Of a stretch of 45,695 bases of DNA, positions 8,155 to 17,308 are shown piece by piece. A model generated the notes under the pieces. That model made no database searches, had not been told where the DNA came from, and was given only the letters and a program-made list of their open reading frames with translations. Numbering within the stretch: the first letter of the stretch is position 1; each line of letters starts with the position of its first letter. Source of the DNA: Vreelandella jeotgali Hwa (GTDB taxonomy: Bacteria; Pseudomonadota; Gammaproteobacteria; Pseudomonadales; Halomonadaceae); assembly GCF_000334215.1 (NCBI RefSeq), contig NZ_AMQY01000022.1, positions 1 through 45,695 of the forward strand. Direction: 5' to 3'. The position numbers and the translations under genes were made by a program.

Positions 8155-8459
8155 GGGATTGGTTCCTTGACTAGCTTGCTGTTTCGATCAGTCTGTCAGG
8201 CATGACGCCTGCCGTACGGCCTGAATAATGACCTTGGCCTTCGGCACATATCAGCCGAAATCGCCGTGATGTTTTCAAGCCTTGAGTTGTTGCAATGCTC
8301 GCAATTGCGACTTTATACCGGCCAAAAAAAGAACGCAATAGAAAAAACGCTGTTTTTTTACGTTTTATCGACGCTTCATTGAACGATAGCGCTCCCGGGA
8401 TGTCTGAGGCCAGCGCATCTTGACCAGCGCTCCAATACACGTTCGGACGTTATAACGAC
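8155..8459 (-). promoter_or_regulatory. Porin leader region and possible promoter
   Basis: No gene fits in these 305 bases. On the minus strand a possible promoter is TTGCGT, 15 bases, TATAAA (the -10 near 8312), which would give a long leader of about 150 bases before the porin ATG; the 15-base spacer makes it tentative. A short A/T stem (AAAAAAC-gct-GTTTTTT, 8342-8358) may end the upstream proQ transcript. AAGGAA precedes the porin start. Long porin leaders are often targets of small RNAs, but none is visible here. Confidence 0.35.
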
Positions 8460-9284
8460 TCAGTTGCCAAAGCGGCGCTGCAGGCTGGCGAGCTTTTCGT
8501 CCATGCTCAAGGGCTCGGCGGCTTTGGGTGCCGACTTTTGACGGTCTAGCTTGTGCTTTTTATGTTCCGCTGCCGGCGCTTCGGACGTTGCGGCCGATTT
8601 TGCCTGGCGCTTCCGGCTTGTTGCCCCGTCTTTCTGCGAACCGGTCTTTTGCCGTTTCGCGCTCATCGCCCACCGGCGCTTTTCCTCTGCTGCCTGGGCG
8701 GCGACCTCGTCCACGGTACCGGCCGGGTTACCGTCCAGGTCAATGCGCGCCGCGTCCTTGCGTACCGCCCTGGTGTAGCTCGGCCTGTTGACATAGCAGG
8801 CCAGCGCCCGGCGGATCAGCTTTTTCGACCAGGGCTCGTGGCGCGCTAGGTCCTGGTGAATGCCGATTTTCAGCGGGCGAACATGATCGTTGGCAAAGGC
8901 TTGTGGGTAGCGGCTATGCCATTGTTCCAGTAGCGCCCGGGGCGACGGCGGGACGGGTGCTTCGGCCTCTTTTGCCGGGGCCTGCGGCGCTTCGGCCGTA
9001 TTGATGTCGTCGGCGGTGTCGGTATTGAGAGCGTCCGGGTTGGCGTGTTCCATGAGCGTTTTTTCCGTGTTGGCATTTTCGGCGGTGGCAGCCGTTGCGT
9101 CATCGGCAGGCCGGGTGTGCGAGTTGGCCGAAGACGCCGGCCAATGTTCACGGTCCGGCGCATCGCGCAGCGCCAGATCCGCCCTGAGCTGCCGGTTTTC
9201 CTCGCGCAGCGCGGCTATGTCGCGGTACGCCTTGCCCAGCCGCGCTTCCAGATCATCCAGCAGATGCGTCACACGTACAGGCAT
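8460..9284 (-). CDS. proQ: ProQ/FinO-domain RNA chaperone
   Basis: The 274-residue protein has an N-terminal coiled coil (residues 5-40), a disordered Ala/Thr/Glu-rich segment (45-112), a ProQ/FinO RNA-binding domain (about 113-208), and a basic, lysine-rich tail (209-255) ending in a short helix. The domain includes the LLEQWHSRYPQAF and LKIGIHQDLA segments. Such proteins bind structured small RNAs and mRNA 3' ends. The domain is in the middle, whereas in E. coli ProQ it is N-terminal, so the N-terminal coiled coil may mediate self-association (inference). ATG at 9284 is chosen because the longer frame upstream is unlike the family. It lies 17 bases after folA. Confidence 0.85.
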   Translation of the reverse strand: MPVRVTHLLDDLEARLGKAYRDIAALREENRQLRADLALRDAPDREHWPASSANSHTRPADDATAATAENANTEKTLMEHANPDALNTDTADDINTAEAPQAPAKEAEAPVPPSPRALLEQWHSRYPQAFANDHVRPLKIGIHQDLARHEPWSKKLIRRALACYVNRPSYTRAVRKDAARIDLDGNPAGTVDEVAAQAAEEKRRWAMSAKRQKTGSQKDGATSRKRQAKSAATSEAPAAEHKKHKLDRQKSAPKAAEPLSMDEKLASLQRRFGN

Positions 9285-9301
9285 CCGTTGCGTCCTCGCT
9301 G

Positions 9302-9928
9302 TTACGTTATCGATTGGCCTGGATTGACAATCCCGGCCGGGTCGCTTCGGCGTTGATAGATCACAAACTCGTAGGCCGGCTGGCCCTGCGCCCGGGTTCC
9401 GGCTTCGCGGCCGGTCTCGTCCCATTGCGCCGAATCAATCTCGGGAAAAACCGCATCGCCCTGTACCCGGGTGGCGACTTCGGTGATATACAGCCGCCGG
9501 GCACAGGGCATGGCCTGGGCGTATATCTCGCCGCCGCCCATCACCATGATTTCTTCGGCACCGTCTTCCACGGCCCGATCATCGGCCAGCGCCAGCGCCC
9601 GTTCGAGGCTATGGCAAACCACCACGTCCGGCGGCGCCAGCTCGGCATCCCGCGTTACCACGATATTCAGCCGCTCCGGCAGCGCCCGACCGATGGAGTC
9701 AAAGGTTCGGCGCCCCATGATCACCGGCTTGCCTCGGGTCATGCGCTTGAAAAAGCGCAGATCGTCGGGCAGATGCCAGGGCAGGTCGCCATCCACGCCG
9801 ATAACGCGGTTTTGCGACATGGCGGCAATCATGGCGATGGGCGTTCGGGTCGGTAGCGAGACGGCGACGCCGGTGCTCCCAACCGTCTGCTCAGCTGTGT
9901 TCCTGCTGGTGCTTTGATCAGCGATCAT
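9302..9928 (-). CDS. folA: Dihydrofolate reductase
   Basis: It reduces dihydrofolate to tetrahydrofolate with NADPH, replacing the folate oxidised by its neighbour ThyA. The core begins [27 protein letters not shown], with the active-site Asp in LPDDL, followed by the NADPH-binding [10 protein letters not shown] and [12 protein letters not shown]. At 208 residues it is longer than E. coli FolA (159) because of about 30 extra N-terminal residues and a longer C-terminus. The start overlaps the thyA stop (ATGA), with GAAGG seven bases upstream, which supports the long form. No other in-frame start is well placed. Confidence 0.95.
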   Translation of the reverse strand: MIADQSTSRNTAEQTVGSTGVAVSLPTRTPIAMIAAMSQNRVIGVDGDLPWHLPDDLRFFKRMTRGKPVIMGRRTFDSIGRALPERLNIVVTRDAELAPPDVVVCHSLERALALADDRAVEDGAEEIMVMGGGEIYAQAMPCARRLYITEVATRVQGDAVFPEIDSAQWDETGREAGTRAQGQPAYEFVIYQRRSDPAGIVNPGQSIT

Positions 9929-10743
9929 ACGGCTACCTTCGCCTTGATGGACGGGTGGGCGTCGTAGCCCTCCAGCTGAATATCGTCGAAGGTGAAGTCC
10001 GTCAGCTCATCCACGTTCGGCGTCAGCGCCAGCCGAGGCGCCGCCCTGGGCGTACGCGACAGCTGCTCCCGAGCCTGTTTCAGATGATTGCTATAGAGGT
10101 GGGCATCGCCCAGGGTGTGGATAAACTCCCCGGGCGCAAGACCGGTAACCTGCGCCACCATGCTCAGCAGCAGCGCATAGCTGGCGATATTGAACGGCAC
10201 CCCCAGAAAGATATCCGCGCTGCGCTGGTAGAGCTGGCACGAAAGTCGGCCGTCGGCCACGTAAAACTGGAAGAGGCAGTGGCAAGGCGGCAGCTGCATG
10301 TCATCCACCTGCGCCGGATTCCACGCCGACACGATCAAACGCCGCGACTGCGGGTGGGTGCGAATCTGCTCCACCACCTGGCGGATCTGGTCGACGTGGC
10401 CGCCGTCCGGGCGCGGCCAGCTGCGCCACTGATAGCCATACGTCGGCCCCAGATCGCCGTTGTCATCGGCCCATTCGTTCCAGATGCGCACGCCGTTTGC
10501 CTGCAGGTAGGCGATATTGGTATCGCCGCTTAAAAACCACAGCAGCTCGTGGATGATCGAACGCAGGTGGAGTTTTTTGGTGGTCAGCGCCGGAAAGCCC
10601 CGGGACAGGTCAAAGCGCATCTGATGACCGAACACCGAGCGCGTGCCGGTGCCGGTGCGGTCGTCGCGGTGGGTGCCTTCGTCGAGCACCTTGCGCATCA
10701 GGTCAAGATACGGCTGTTCCAGCGGGGGCGTTGCGGTTGCCAT
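9925..10743 (-). CDS. thyA: Thymidylate synthase
   Basis: It methylates dUMP to dTMP using methylene-tetrahydrofolate. The 272-residue length matches the family (264 in E. coli). The catalytic cysteine is Cys154 in [12 protein letters not shown], and the folate and dUMP sites are seen in RDDRTGTGT and the [17 protein letters not shown] segment. It overlaps folA by four bases (ATGA) and follows lgt by 35 bases, the usual lgt-thyA-folA order of gammaproteobacteria. Confidence 0.98.
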   Translation of the reverse strand: MATATPPLEQPYLDLMRKVLDEGTHRDDRTGTGTRSVFGHQMRFDLSRGFPALTTKKLHLRSIIHELLWFLSGDTNIAYLQANGVRIWNEWADDNGDLGPTYGYQWRSWPRPDGGHVDQIRQVVEQIRTHPQSRRLIVSAWNPAQVDDMQLPPCHCLFQFYVADGRLSCQLYQRSADIFLGVPFNIASYALLLSMVAQVTGLAPGEFIHTLGDAHLYSNHLKQAREQLSRTPRAAPRLALTPNVDELTDFTFDDIQLEGYDAHPSIKAKVAV

Positions 10744-10778
10744 GACAGGGCGCTCCGTTGAGGGCAGTTTCAGGGGCG

Positions 10779-11603
10779 TCAGTCTGCCTTATCGGCCGGC
10801 GATTGTGTACCGGGATCAAGACTTACATCGACCGCCTGCCGGCGCGACCAGACCACCAGTATCAGGCCAAAAGCCATCATCGGCAGCGTCAATAGCTGCC
10901 CCATGGTCAGCCAGTCAAAGGCGATAAAGCCCAGCTGGGGATCCGGCCGGCGGACAAACTCGACGGCAAAGCGGCACACGCCATAGCCGATAAGAAACAC
11001 GCCGGATACGAGCCCGCGACGACGCGGCCGAGCCGAGATCCACCACAGCAGTGCAAACAGCACCGCGCCTTCCAGCACGGCTTCGTAAAGCGCGGACGGA
11101 TGGCGCGGCTGCCCCGCCGTGCCGGGAAACGGCATACCCCAGGGCAGCGAGGTGACCCGCCCCGGGAGCTCGTGATTGATGAAATTGCCGATACGCCCGG
11201 CGCCCAGGCCAACGGGCACCAGCGGGGCCACGAAATCCGTCAGGGTAAAAAACGCCAGACGCTTTTTATACGCAAACCAGCCGGATGCCAACAGCACGCC
11301 GAGCAGCCCACCGTGAAAGCTCATGCCGCCATCCCAGACGCGGAAAATCCACAGCGGATCGTCGGCCCACTGGCCGAGGCCGTAAAACAGCGCGTAGCCC
11401 AGCCGGCCGCCGAGCACCACGCCCAGGGCGGCGTAAAACAGGAAGTCGCTGACATCGTCCCGGGTCAGACCGAAGCGGGCCGCCCGGCGCCCGCCCAGCC
11501 ACCAGGCGGCCACAAAGCCCACCACATACATCAGCCCATACCAGTGCACCTGCAACGGACCGAGCGATACGGCAACGGGGTCAATCGCGGGATAGGCAAT
11601 CAT
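10779..11603 (-). CDS. lgt: Prolipoprotein diacylglyceryl transferase
   Basis: It attaches diacylglycerol to the lipobox cysteine of prolipoproteins, the first step of lipoprotein maturation in the inner membrane. The 274-residue protein has about seven membrane segments. The Lgt signature reads [16 protein letters not shown], with His where many homologues have Gly (INGEL); this position tolerates change but is worth noting. The essential HGG region is present ([11 protein letters not shown]). It lies 44 bases after the TauE/SafE gene. Confidence 0.96.
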   Translation of the reverse strand: MIAYPAIDPVAVSLGPLQVHWYGLMYVVGFVAAWWLGGRRAARFGLTRDDVSDFLFYAALGVVLGGRLGYALFYGLGQWADDPLWIFRVWDGGMSFHGGLLGVLLASGWFAYKKRLAFFTLTDFVAPLVPVGLGAGRIGNFINHELPGRVTSLPWGMPFPGTAGQPRHPSALYEAVLEGAVLFALLWWISARPRRRGLVSGVFLIGYGVCRFAVEFVRRPDPQLGFIAFDWLTMGQLLTLPMMAFGLILVVWSRRQAVDVSLDPGTQSPADKAD

Positions 11604-11647
11604 TGGCGGCGGGCCTCAAACAGCAAACAGGGAAGAAAACGCGGAAA

Positions 11648-12445
11648 TTAACTGACAATAAAGCGCACGCCCACGACCAGCAGCAGCGCGGCAAAGGCGT
11701 AGCGCATGACTTGTGCGGGCAAAACGTGGGCCAGCTTAACCCCGACGCGGGCGAAGGGCACGCTGGCCAGTACCACGCCGAAAAACGCCGGCCACATCAC
11801 AAACCCGGTAGCGGCAGCCGGCAGCAGCGGGTTGCCCTGCCCCACGACGATGAACGTCAACGCCCCGGCCAGAGCAATGGGCAGCCCGCAGGCGGCCGAG
11901 GTTCCCACGGCACGCGTCATGCTCGCGCCGCAGCGCGACAGCCAGGGCACCGTCAACGTCCCCCCGCCGATGCCGAACAGCGCCGATACACTGCCGATGA
12001 CCGCCCCGGCAACGCCCATGGCCAGGGTGCCCGGCGGGGCGCTGCCGGGTTTGGGTGCAATACCCAGCAGCATTTTGACCGCTACCAGCACGACAAATAC
12101 GCCGAACAGCGTGCCCAGCACGGTGGCCGAGAGCCCGCCGGCCACAAAAACGCCGAGCACCGCACCCAGCACCAACCCCGGCAGCAGCACCTTGAGCCAG
12201 GGCAGATAAATGCTGGCTTTCTGCCAATGGCCGTACGCCGACGACGCGCCGGTGACCACGATCGTGGCAAGCGACGTGCCCACGGCCAGATGCACCACCA
12301 CTTCTGGGGCGATGTCCTGCAAGCCAAACGCAAACACCAGCGCCGGCACAATGATAATACCGCCGCCGACACCGAACAGACCGGCGAGCGTACCGGCCGC
12401 GGCACCCAGTGCCAGATATCCCACCAGGGTAAGTAAAAGACTCAT
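11648..12445 (-). CDS. TSUP family permease (sulfite exporter TauE/SafE type)
   Basis: A 265-residue inner-membrane protein with eight or nine hydrophobic helices in two similar halves. Each half has the glycine-rich family motif: GTLAGLFGVGGGIIIVPAL near 18-36 and AVIGSVSALFGIGGGTLTVPWL near 150. Members export sulfite, sulfoacetate or related anions, but most are uncharacterised and substrate cannot be told here. It is the first gene of the minus-strand run lgt-thyA-folA. The shared direction and 44-base gap suggest co-transcription. Confidence 0.9.
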   Translation of the reverse strand: MSLLLTLVGYLALGAAAGTLAGLFGVGGGIIIVPALVFAFGLQDIAPEVVVHLAVGTSLATIVVTGASSAYGHWQKASIYLPWLKVLLPGLVLGAVLGVFVAGGLSATVLGTLFGVFVVLVAVKMLLGIAPKPGSAPPGTLAMGVAGAVIGSVSALFGIGGGTLTVPWLSRCGASMTRAVGTSAACGLPIALAGALTFIVVGQGNPLLPAAATGFVMWPAFFGVVLASVPFARVGVKLAHVLPAQVMRYAFAALLLVVGVRFIVS

Positions 12446-12641
12446 GGTACCGGGTCTCCTTTGTTACGCTGCCAGGCATTGAGTAAGCTGTTGCCAGGCA
12501 AAACACCCACCCTGACATGGCAATGCTGCAGGTCGCCGGGCCGCCCGGCGCTCAGCGGGCCAGTCTAACCGGGTGCCGATAGCCTGTCACGATCCCCATA
12601 CTCCCGGAAACCCAGGGCTATCGCCGTTGGCTGTGCCCGAA

Positions 12642-12740
12642 GAGCCGGGGACAGGTCGAAGAGGGGTTCTACGCCAGGGATGGCGTAGATAGCGTCCAGG
12701 GATGGATTCATAGCGCCCCTCGCCGACCTGTTGACGGCTC
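12642..12740. repeat. Folded 99-bp inverted-repeat element (REP/MITE-like)
   Basis: Two 25-base arms (12642-12666 and 12716-12740) pair at 20 of 25 positions: GAGCCG/CGGCTC, ACAGGTCG/CGACCTGT and GAGGGG/CCCCTC, with symmetric 3- and 2-base mismatched loops between. Inside sit two hairpins with the same GGGA loop: CTACGCCA-GGGA-TGGCGTAG (12669-12688) and TCCA-GGGA-TGGA (12695-12706). It occupies most of the 342-base divergent gap between the TauE/SafE and NRDE genes, in which no other gene is seen. I believe similar sequences recur between genes in Halomonas genomes, but that is memory, not a search. Confidence 0.7.
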
Positions 12741-12787
12741 GCCCGAGTGATTGATGTTAAATGCCACAGCCCTGCCAGGAGATCCCC

Positions 12788-13561
12788 ATGTGTTTGCTCG
12801 CCCTTGATTGGCAACCCGGTACGCCTGTGCCGCTGCGCCTGATCGGCAACCGCGACGAGTTTCATGCCCGGCCTGCCGCGCCGCTGCACCGCTGGGCAAC
12901 GGCAAGCGCACCGCAGATAACGCTGCTGGGCGGCCGCGACGAACAGGCCGGTGGCACCTGGCTGGCCGCCAACGCCTTCGGCACCGTGGCGGCGCTGACC
13001 AACGTCCGCGACCCCGGAGAAGAAACCCCGGCAAACGCCCCCAGCCGAGGCGAACTGGTTTGCCGGGCGCTTACCTGCCGCCACCTGCCCCGCTGGCTGG
13101 ATGAACTGGCAAACAGCGCCCACCAATACGCCGGTTTCAACCTGTTGGTGGCCACCCCCGAGCGCCTCTGGCACCTGCATCACCGCCGCGGTGCCGCCAC
13201 GCTCAACACGGTGGCCCCCGGAATTCACGGCCTTTCCAATGCGGATCTGGATACGCCCTGGCCCAAGGTGGAGGCGCTGCGCCACGCTGCCCGGCAGTGG
13301 CCGGCACATGGCGACTTCCCCGGCCCCGCGCTGGCCGCGATTCAGGACGACCGCCAGGCAGCGGATTCAGCCCTGCCCGATACCGGCGTGGGCCTGTCAC
13401 TGGAGCGCACGCTGTCGTCAGCGTTCATTCGCGGGGACACCTACGGAACTCGCGCCACGACCTGGCTGAGCGTAACCGCCGCCGGACGCGTTGCCATGAC
13501 CGAGCAGCGTTTTATGCAAGGTGGGCAGTTTATCGGCAGCGCGTCAGAGGCTATCGGCTGA
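12788..13561 (+). CDS. NRDE family protein (TANGO2-like)
   Basis: This 257-residue protein has the family hallmarks: Cys2 right after the start methionine, as in N-terminal nucleophile hydrolases, and the motif NRDE in RLIGNRDEFHARPA. The segment GGTWLAANAFGTVAALTNVRDP is also typical. Human TANGO2 belongs to this family and has been linked to heme and lipid handling, but bacterial functions are not settled. ATG at 12788 is chosen because it exposes Cys2 and has AGGAGA upstream. The gene is alone and convergent with ptsP, 39 bases away. Confidence 0.88.
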   Translation: MCLLALDWQPGTPVPLRLIGNRDEFHARPAAPLHRWATASAPQITLLGGRDEQAGGTWLAANAFGTVAALTNVRDPGEETPANAPSRGELVCRALTCRHLPRWLDELANSAHQYAGFNLLVATPERLWHLHHRRGAATLNTVAPGIHGLSNADLDTPWPKVEALRHAARQWPAHGDFPGPALAAIQDDRQAADSALPDTGVGLSLERTLSSAFIRGDTYGTRATTWLSVTAAGRVAMTEQRFMQGGQFIGSASEAIG

Positions 13562-13600
13562 CGATGCCGGCTCGCGGCACCGGCGAACCGCCGGCGTCGA

Positions 13601-15883
13601 TCAATCATCCTCGGGGGGCAGCAGGTGAGCCAGCTGCCACTGCGCCATGCGCCCTTTCAGATGCCGATGGACATCCTCGGGGGTATCCAGACGGATAATC
13701 TCATCGAGCAGATTGCGCGCATCGCTGAAGGCCACGCGACGGATGGCGGCGCGCACCTTGGGCAGGTTGGGCGCGTTCATCGACAGCCCGGTAAAGCCCA
13801 TGGCCATGAGCAGCAGCGCTCCGGCCGGGTCGCCGGCCAGTTCGCCGCAGAGGCTGATGGGCCTGCCCAGCCGCTGAGCGTCCCGGGCGAGTCTATCGAG
13901 GGCCGTCAACAGCGCCGGGTGGAGGGCATCGTAGAGGTTGGACACCCGCGCGTTGTTGCGATCCACGGCGAGGAGATACTGGGTCAAATCGTTGCTGCCC
14001 ACCGAGAAAAAATCGACCCGACTGGCCAGCGCATCCATCTGGTACAGCGTCGCCGGCACCTCGATCATCACGCCCACCCGAGGGCGGTCGACGGCGGTGC
14101 CCTCTTCGCCCAGCTCGATAATCGCGCGCTCGAGCAGGCCCAGCGCCTCGTCCACCTCGGCCACGTTGGTGATCATGGGCAGCAGAACGTAGAGGTTATT
14201 GAGCCCCAGCGACGCCCGCAGCATGGCGCGCAGCTGCACCATCAGCACCTCGGGATGATCCAGCGTCACGCGCATGCCGCGCCAGCCCAGAAAGGGATTG
14301 GCCTCGTCGATGGGGAAGTACGGCAGATCCTTGTCACCGCCGATATCCAGGGTACGCATGACCACCGGCAGCGGCGCAAAACCCTCGAGCTGGTCGCGGT
14401 AAAGGCGGGTCTGCTCCTTTTCGCCGGGAAACCGCTCCGTGATCATGAACGGCACCTCGGTGCGGTACAGCCCCACCCCGCTGATGCGGTTTTTCAGCAC
14501 CCCGATGGCATCCACCGCCAGGCCGGTATTCACCATCAGCGGCATGGCATAGCCGTCGGTGGTGGCACTGGGCCGGTCCTGTTCGTATTCCAGCAGCTCG
14601 CTAAGCTCGCGCTCTTCGGCGACCAGGGTAGCGTAGTGGTTTTCCAGCTCCGGCCCCGGGCGCACAAACAGCCGGCCGCGGTGGCCGTCGACAACGACCG
14701 GTGCGCCGGACAGGCGTGGCAGCGGCAACTCGGTCATGCCCAGCACCGTGGGAATACCCATGGCGCGGGCGACAATCGCCACGTGCGAGGTGCTGGAGCC
14801 GCGTACCGACACCACCCCCATCAGCTTGTCTCTGGGGACTTCACCCAGCAGCGCTACGCTGATCTCGTCGCCGACGAGCACGGTGTTGTCGGGATAGACG
14901 TCCGGCCTGGAGGGCGTATCCTCCTGCAGGTGCGAGAGCACCCGGCGCCCGAGGTCGCGCACATCGGCGGCGCGCTCGCGCAGATAGTCGTCGTCCACCC
15001 GCTCCAGGTACTGAACGTGACGGCGCACCACGTCGGCCAGCGCCCCGGGCGCCCACTGCCCTTCGCGGATACGCTTTTCCACCTCGGTGGAGAGCGCCGA
15101 TTCGCCCAGCATCTGCTGATAGACATCAAAGAGGGCGAGTTCCTGGGCGGATATGCGCTTGGCCAGCCGGCGACCGGCCGCGCGGATTTCTTCGCGGGTG
15201 CTGGCGATGGCCTCTTTCAGGCGGGCGACTTCAAAGGCTTCATCGCTGGGAATCAGGTCCGGAACGCTATTCAGATCGGCGGGCGGCGCGATGACAACGG
15301 CCTCACCCATGGCAATACCCGGCGAGGCCGGAACGCCCTTGAACATGACCTGGCGTTTGGCCTGCGCTGGCCGGGTCACATGCCCGGTAGCCAGGGCATG
15401 AGCGAGTACGCCGGACAGCTGAGCCGCCATGGTAACCAGAAAAGCCTCGTCTTCGTCGGTGTAGCGGCGCTTCTCGGCCTGCTGCACCACCAGCACGCCC
15501 AGCATGCGCCGCTGGTGAATGATGGGAATGCCCAGAAAGCTCGAGTAGCGCTCTTCACCGGTGGATTCAAAATAGCGAAACTGCGGATGGGTCTGGGCAT
15601 CCTCCAGGTTCAGGGGCTCGCTGCGCATGGCAACCAGCCCGACCAGCCCTTCACCCCGGGGCAGCACCACCTGACCCACCGCCTGGGTACGCAGGCCGAT
15701 GGTTTCCATCAGCACCAGCGAATCAACGGCCTCGTCGTACAGGTAAAACGAGCATACATCCGTCTGCATGGCCTTGCGGATGCGACGCACCATCGTGGCC
15801 AGAGCGGCGTTGAGGTGGCGCGCGCCGTTGACCTCCTGAATAACGCGGCGCAGCACCTTCAGCATGGACGTTTTACTGTTCAC
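13601..15883 (-). CDS. ptsP: PEP-protein phosphotransferase of the nitrogen PTS (EI-Ntr)
   Basis: It takes phosphate from PEP and passes it to NPr, starting the regulatory nitrogen phosphotransfer chain. The roughly 760-residue protein has an N-terminal GAF sensor domain (about 10-165), an EI N-domain with the phosphorylated His in GSSTSHVAIVARAMGIP, and a C-terminal PEP-binding barrel (GGDKDLPYFP, SLCGELAGDP). The GAF domain binds glutamine or 2-oxoglutarate signals in relatives. GTG at 15883 has GAGG eight bases upstream; an ATG six codons on (15865, MLKVLRRVIQEV) matches E. coli and Pseudomonas starts and is the alternative. It lies 37 bases after rppH. NPr and EIIA-Ntr genes are not in the window. 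Confidence 0.96.
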   Translation of the reverse strand: MNSKTSMLKVLRRVIQEVNGARHLNAALATMVRRIRKAMQTDVCSFYLYDEAVDSLVLMETIGLRTQAVGQVVLPRGEGLVGLVAMRSEPLNLEDAQTHPQFRYFESTGEERYSSFLGIPIIHQRRMLGVLVVQQAEKRRYTDEDEAFLVTMAAQLSGVLAHALATGHVTRPAQAKRQVMFKGVPASPGIAMGEAVVIAPPADLNSVPDLIPSDEAFEVARLKEAIASTREEIRAAGRRLAKRISAQELALFDVYQQMLGESALSTEVEKRIREGQWAPGALADVVRRHVQYLERVDDDYLRERAADVRDLGRRVLSHLQEDTPSRPDVYPDNTVLVGDEISVALLGEVPRDKLMGVVSVRGSSTSHVAIVARAMGIPTVLGMTELPLPRLSGAPVVVDGHRGRLFVRPGPELENHYATLVAEERELSELLEYEQDRPSATTDGYAMPLMVNTGLAVDAIGVLKNRISGVGLYRTEVPFMITERFPGEKEQTRLYRDQLEGFAPLPVVMRTLDIGGDKDLPYFPIDEANPFLGWRGMRVTLDHPEVLMVQLRAMLRASLGLNNLYVLLPMITNVAEVDEALGLLERAIIELGEEGTAVDRPRVGVMIEVPATLYQMDALASRVDFFSVGSNDLTQYLLAVDRNNARVSNLYDALHPALLTALDRLARDAQRLGRPISLCGELAGDPAGALLLMAMGFTGLSMNAPNLPKVRAAIRRVAFSDARNLLDEIIRLDTPEDVHRHLKGRMAQWQLAHLLPPEDD

Positions 15884-15920
15884 TTCAGGGGCCTCGCTGT
15901 GGGTTGGGTGCTGCCCGCGA

Positions 15921-16415
15921 CTAATACGTTCCCTCCCGGGCAAGGCGCTGAAGACGCGGCGAAAGCTCGCGCAGCGCGCGCCGGTAGACTTCACGCTTGA
16001 ACGGCACAACCTGCCCAAGCGGGTACCAGTAGCTCACCCAGCGCCAGCCGTCGAACTCGGGGTCGGGCGTGGATGTCATGCAGATCCGACTGTCCTGACA
16101 GCGGATCCGGAGGAGATACCATTTCTGTTTCTGGCCGATACACACCGGCCTTGAACGTGTGCGTATCATGCGTCGCGGGAGGCGGTAGCGCAGCCATCCC
16201 CGGGTAGAGCCAACAATGGCCACATCATCGGCTTCGAGACCGATTTCTTCGTATAACTCACGCAAAAGAGCTTGCTGAGGTGTCTCGTCTGCCTTGATGC
16301 CTCCCTGGGGAAACTGCCACGCATTTTGCCCGACCCGACGCGCCCAAAGCAGCTGCCCTCGGGTGTTGGCAATGATGATGCCAACGTTGGGGCGAAAGCC
16401 GTCTGCGTCGATCAC
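15921..16415 (-). CDS. rppH: RNA pyrophosphohydrolase
   Basis: A 164-residue Nudix hydrolase that removes pyrophosphate from mRNA 5' ends and starts RNase E-dependent decay. The Nudix box is intact ([20 protein letters not shown] with IGL after it), and the surrounding [10 protein letters not shown] and [13 protein letters not shown] match RppH. GTG at 16415 gives [12 protein letters not shown], matching the E. coli start MIDDDGYRPNVG, with AAGGTGA six bases upstream; a second GTG at 16424 is less likely. It precedes ptsP as in many gammaproteobacteria, and the two are probably one transcript. Confidence 0.96.
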   Translation of the reverse strand: MIDADGFRPNVGIIIANTRGQLLWARRVGQNAWQFPQGGIKADETPQQALLRELYEEIGLEADDVAIVGSTRGWLRYRLPRRMIRTRSRPVCIGQKQKWYLLRIRCQDSRICMTSTPDPEFDGWRWVSYWYPLGQVVPFKREVYRRALRELSPRLQRLAREGTY

Positions 16416-16651
16416 GGACGTCACCTTGATAAAATGTTAATTACGCCCATTTTTTCACAAATTTGACAGAACTGGCAATAGTCCGGAAGGCCATCATCCA
16501 ACCGGCGCAGGGCCAGCGGAAGGCAAACACCGCTGCCCGATGGGAAAACCCCGCCGCATTTGCCATAATCCCGCCGCGACGCCCGTCGTCCTCAAGCCAC
16601 GCGAGGTCCGTGGCGTACCGGGATCTGTCATCAACGTTCAAGGGGAATGCC

Positions 16652-17308
16652 GTGAGTCTGGCCATTTTCGATCTGGATAACACCCTGCTATCCATCGATA
16701 GCGACCACGCCTGGGGGGAGTTTTTGCTCGAACAGGGGGCGGTGGATGCCAACGCCTACCGCGAGGCCAACGAGCGTTTCATGGCCGACTACGAAGCCGG
16801 CACCCTGGATATCAACGCCTTTCTGGCCGTGGCGTTGAAGCCGCTGGCGGACAACACGCCGGAACAGCTCGCGGCCTGGCACCAGCAGTTCATGGTCGCC
16901 AAGATCGAGCCGCATATTCTCCCCCGCGCCGAAGAGCTGATTGCGCGTCACCGCGCCCAGGGCGATACCCTGCTGATTATTACCGCCACCAACCGGTTTA
17001 TTACCGACCCGATCGCCGAACGCCTGGGCATCGACCACCTTATCGCCGTGGAGCCCGAAGTGCACAACGGCCGCTATACCGGCCGAGTCGCCGGCACCCC
17101 CAGCTTCCGCGACGGCAAGGTAACCCGCCTGCACCAGTGGCTGGACACGCAGCCCGACACCCTGGACGATGCCTGGTTTTACAGCGACTCGCACAACGAC
17201 CTGCCGCTGCTGGAAATTGTCGACAACCCCGTGGCCGTGGACCCCGACGACAACCTGCGCCAGGCGGCGAGAGAGCGTGGTTGGCGCATCATGTCGCTGC
17301 GCGGCTAG
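16652..17308 (+). CDS. HAD-IB family phosphatase
   Basis: The 218-residue protein has all four HAD motifs: I FDLDNT (Asp7 nucleophile, Asp9 acid/base), II in LIITATN, III lysine in FRDGKVTRL, and IV YSDSHNDLP. A helical cap between motifs I and II is typical of subclass IB, which includes SerB. From memory, the homologue beside rppH-ptsP in Pseudomonas has been proposed as the histidinol-phosphate phosphatase; the sequence alone does not decide between that and another phosphomonoester. The start is GTG with AAGGGGAA five bases upstream. Its last four bases overlap the end of the convergent kinase-PqqD gene. Confidence 0.88.
   Translation: MSLAIFDLDNTLLSIDSDHAWGEFLLEQGAVDANAYREANERFMADYEAGTLDINAFLAVALKPLADNTPEQLAAWHQQFMVAKIEPHILPRAEELIARHRAQGDTLLIITATNRFITDPIAERLGIDHLIAVEPEVHNGRYTGRVAGTPSFRDGKVTRLHQWLDTQPDTLDDAWFYSDSHNDLPLLEIVDNPVAVDPDDNLRQAARERGWRIMSLRG

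Noticed and set aside
8171..8440. 89-codon minus-strand frame between proQ and the porin
   Set aside because: It has no ribosome site, no family similarity, and overlaps the likely porin leader and promoter.
12587..13309. 240-codon minus-strand frame reaching the folded element
   Set aside because: Antisense to the NRDE gene; its end is formed by the repeat element and such frames are common artefacts of dispersed repeats.
13625..16000. Open frame of 791 codons on the plus strand across ptsP
   Set aside because: It is antisense to a clear ptsP gene, has no recognisable domain, and is His/Gln/Gly-rich as expected from a GC-rich gene read backwards.
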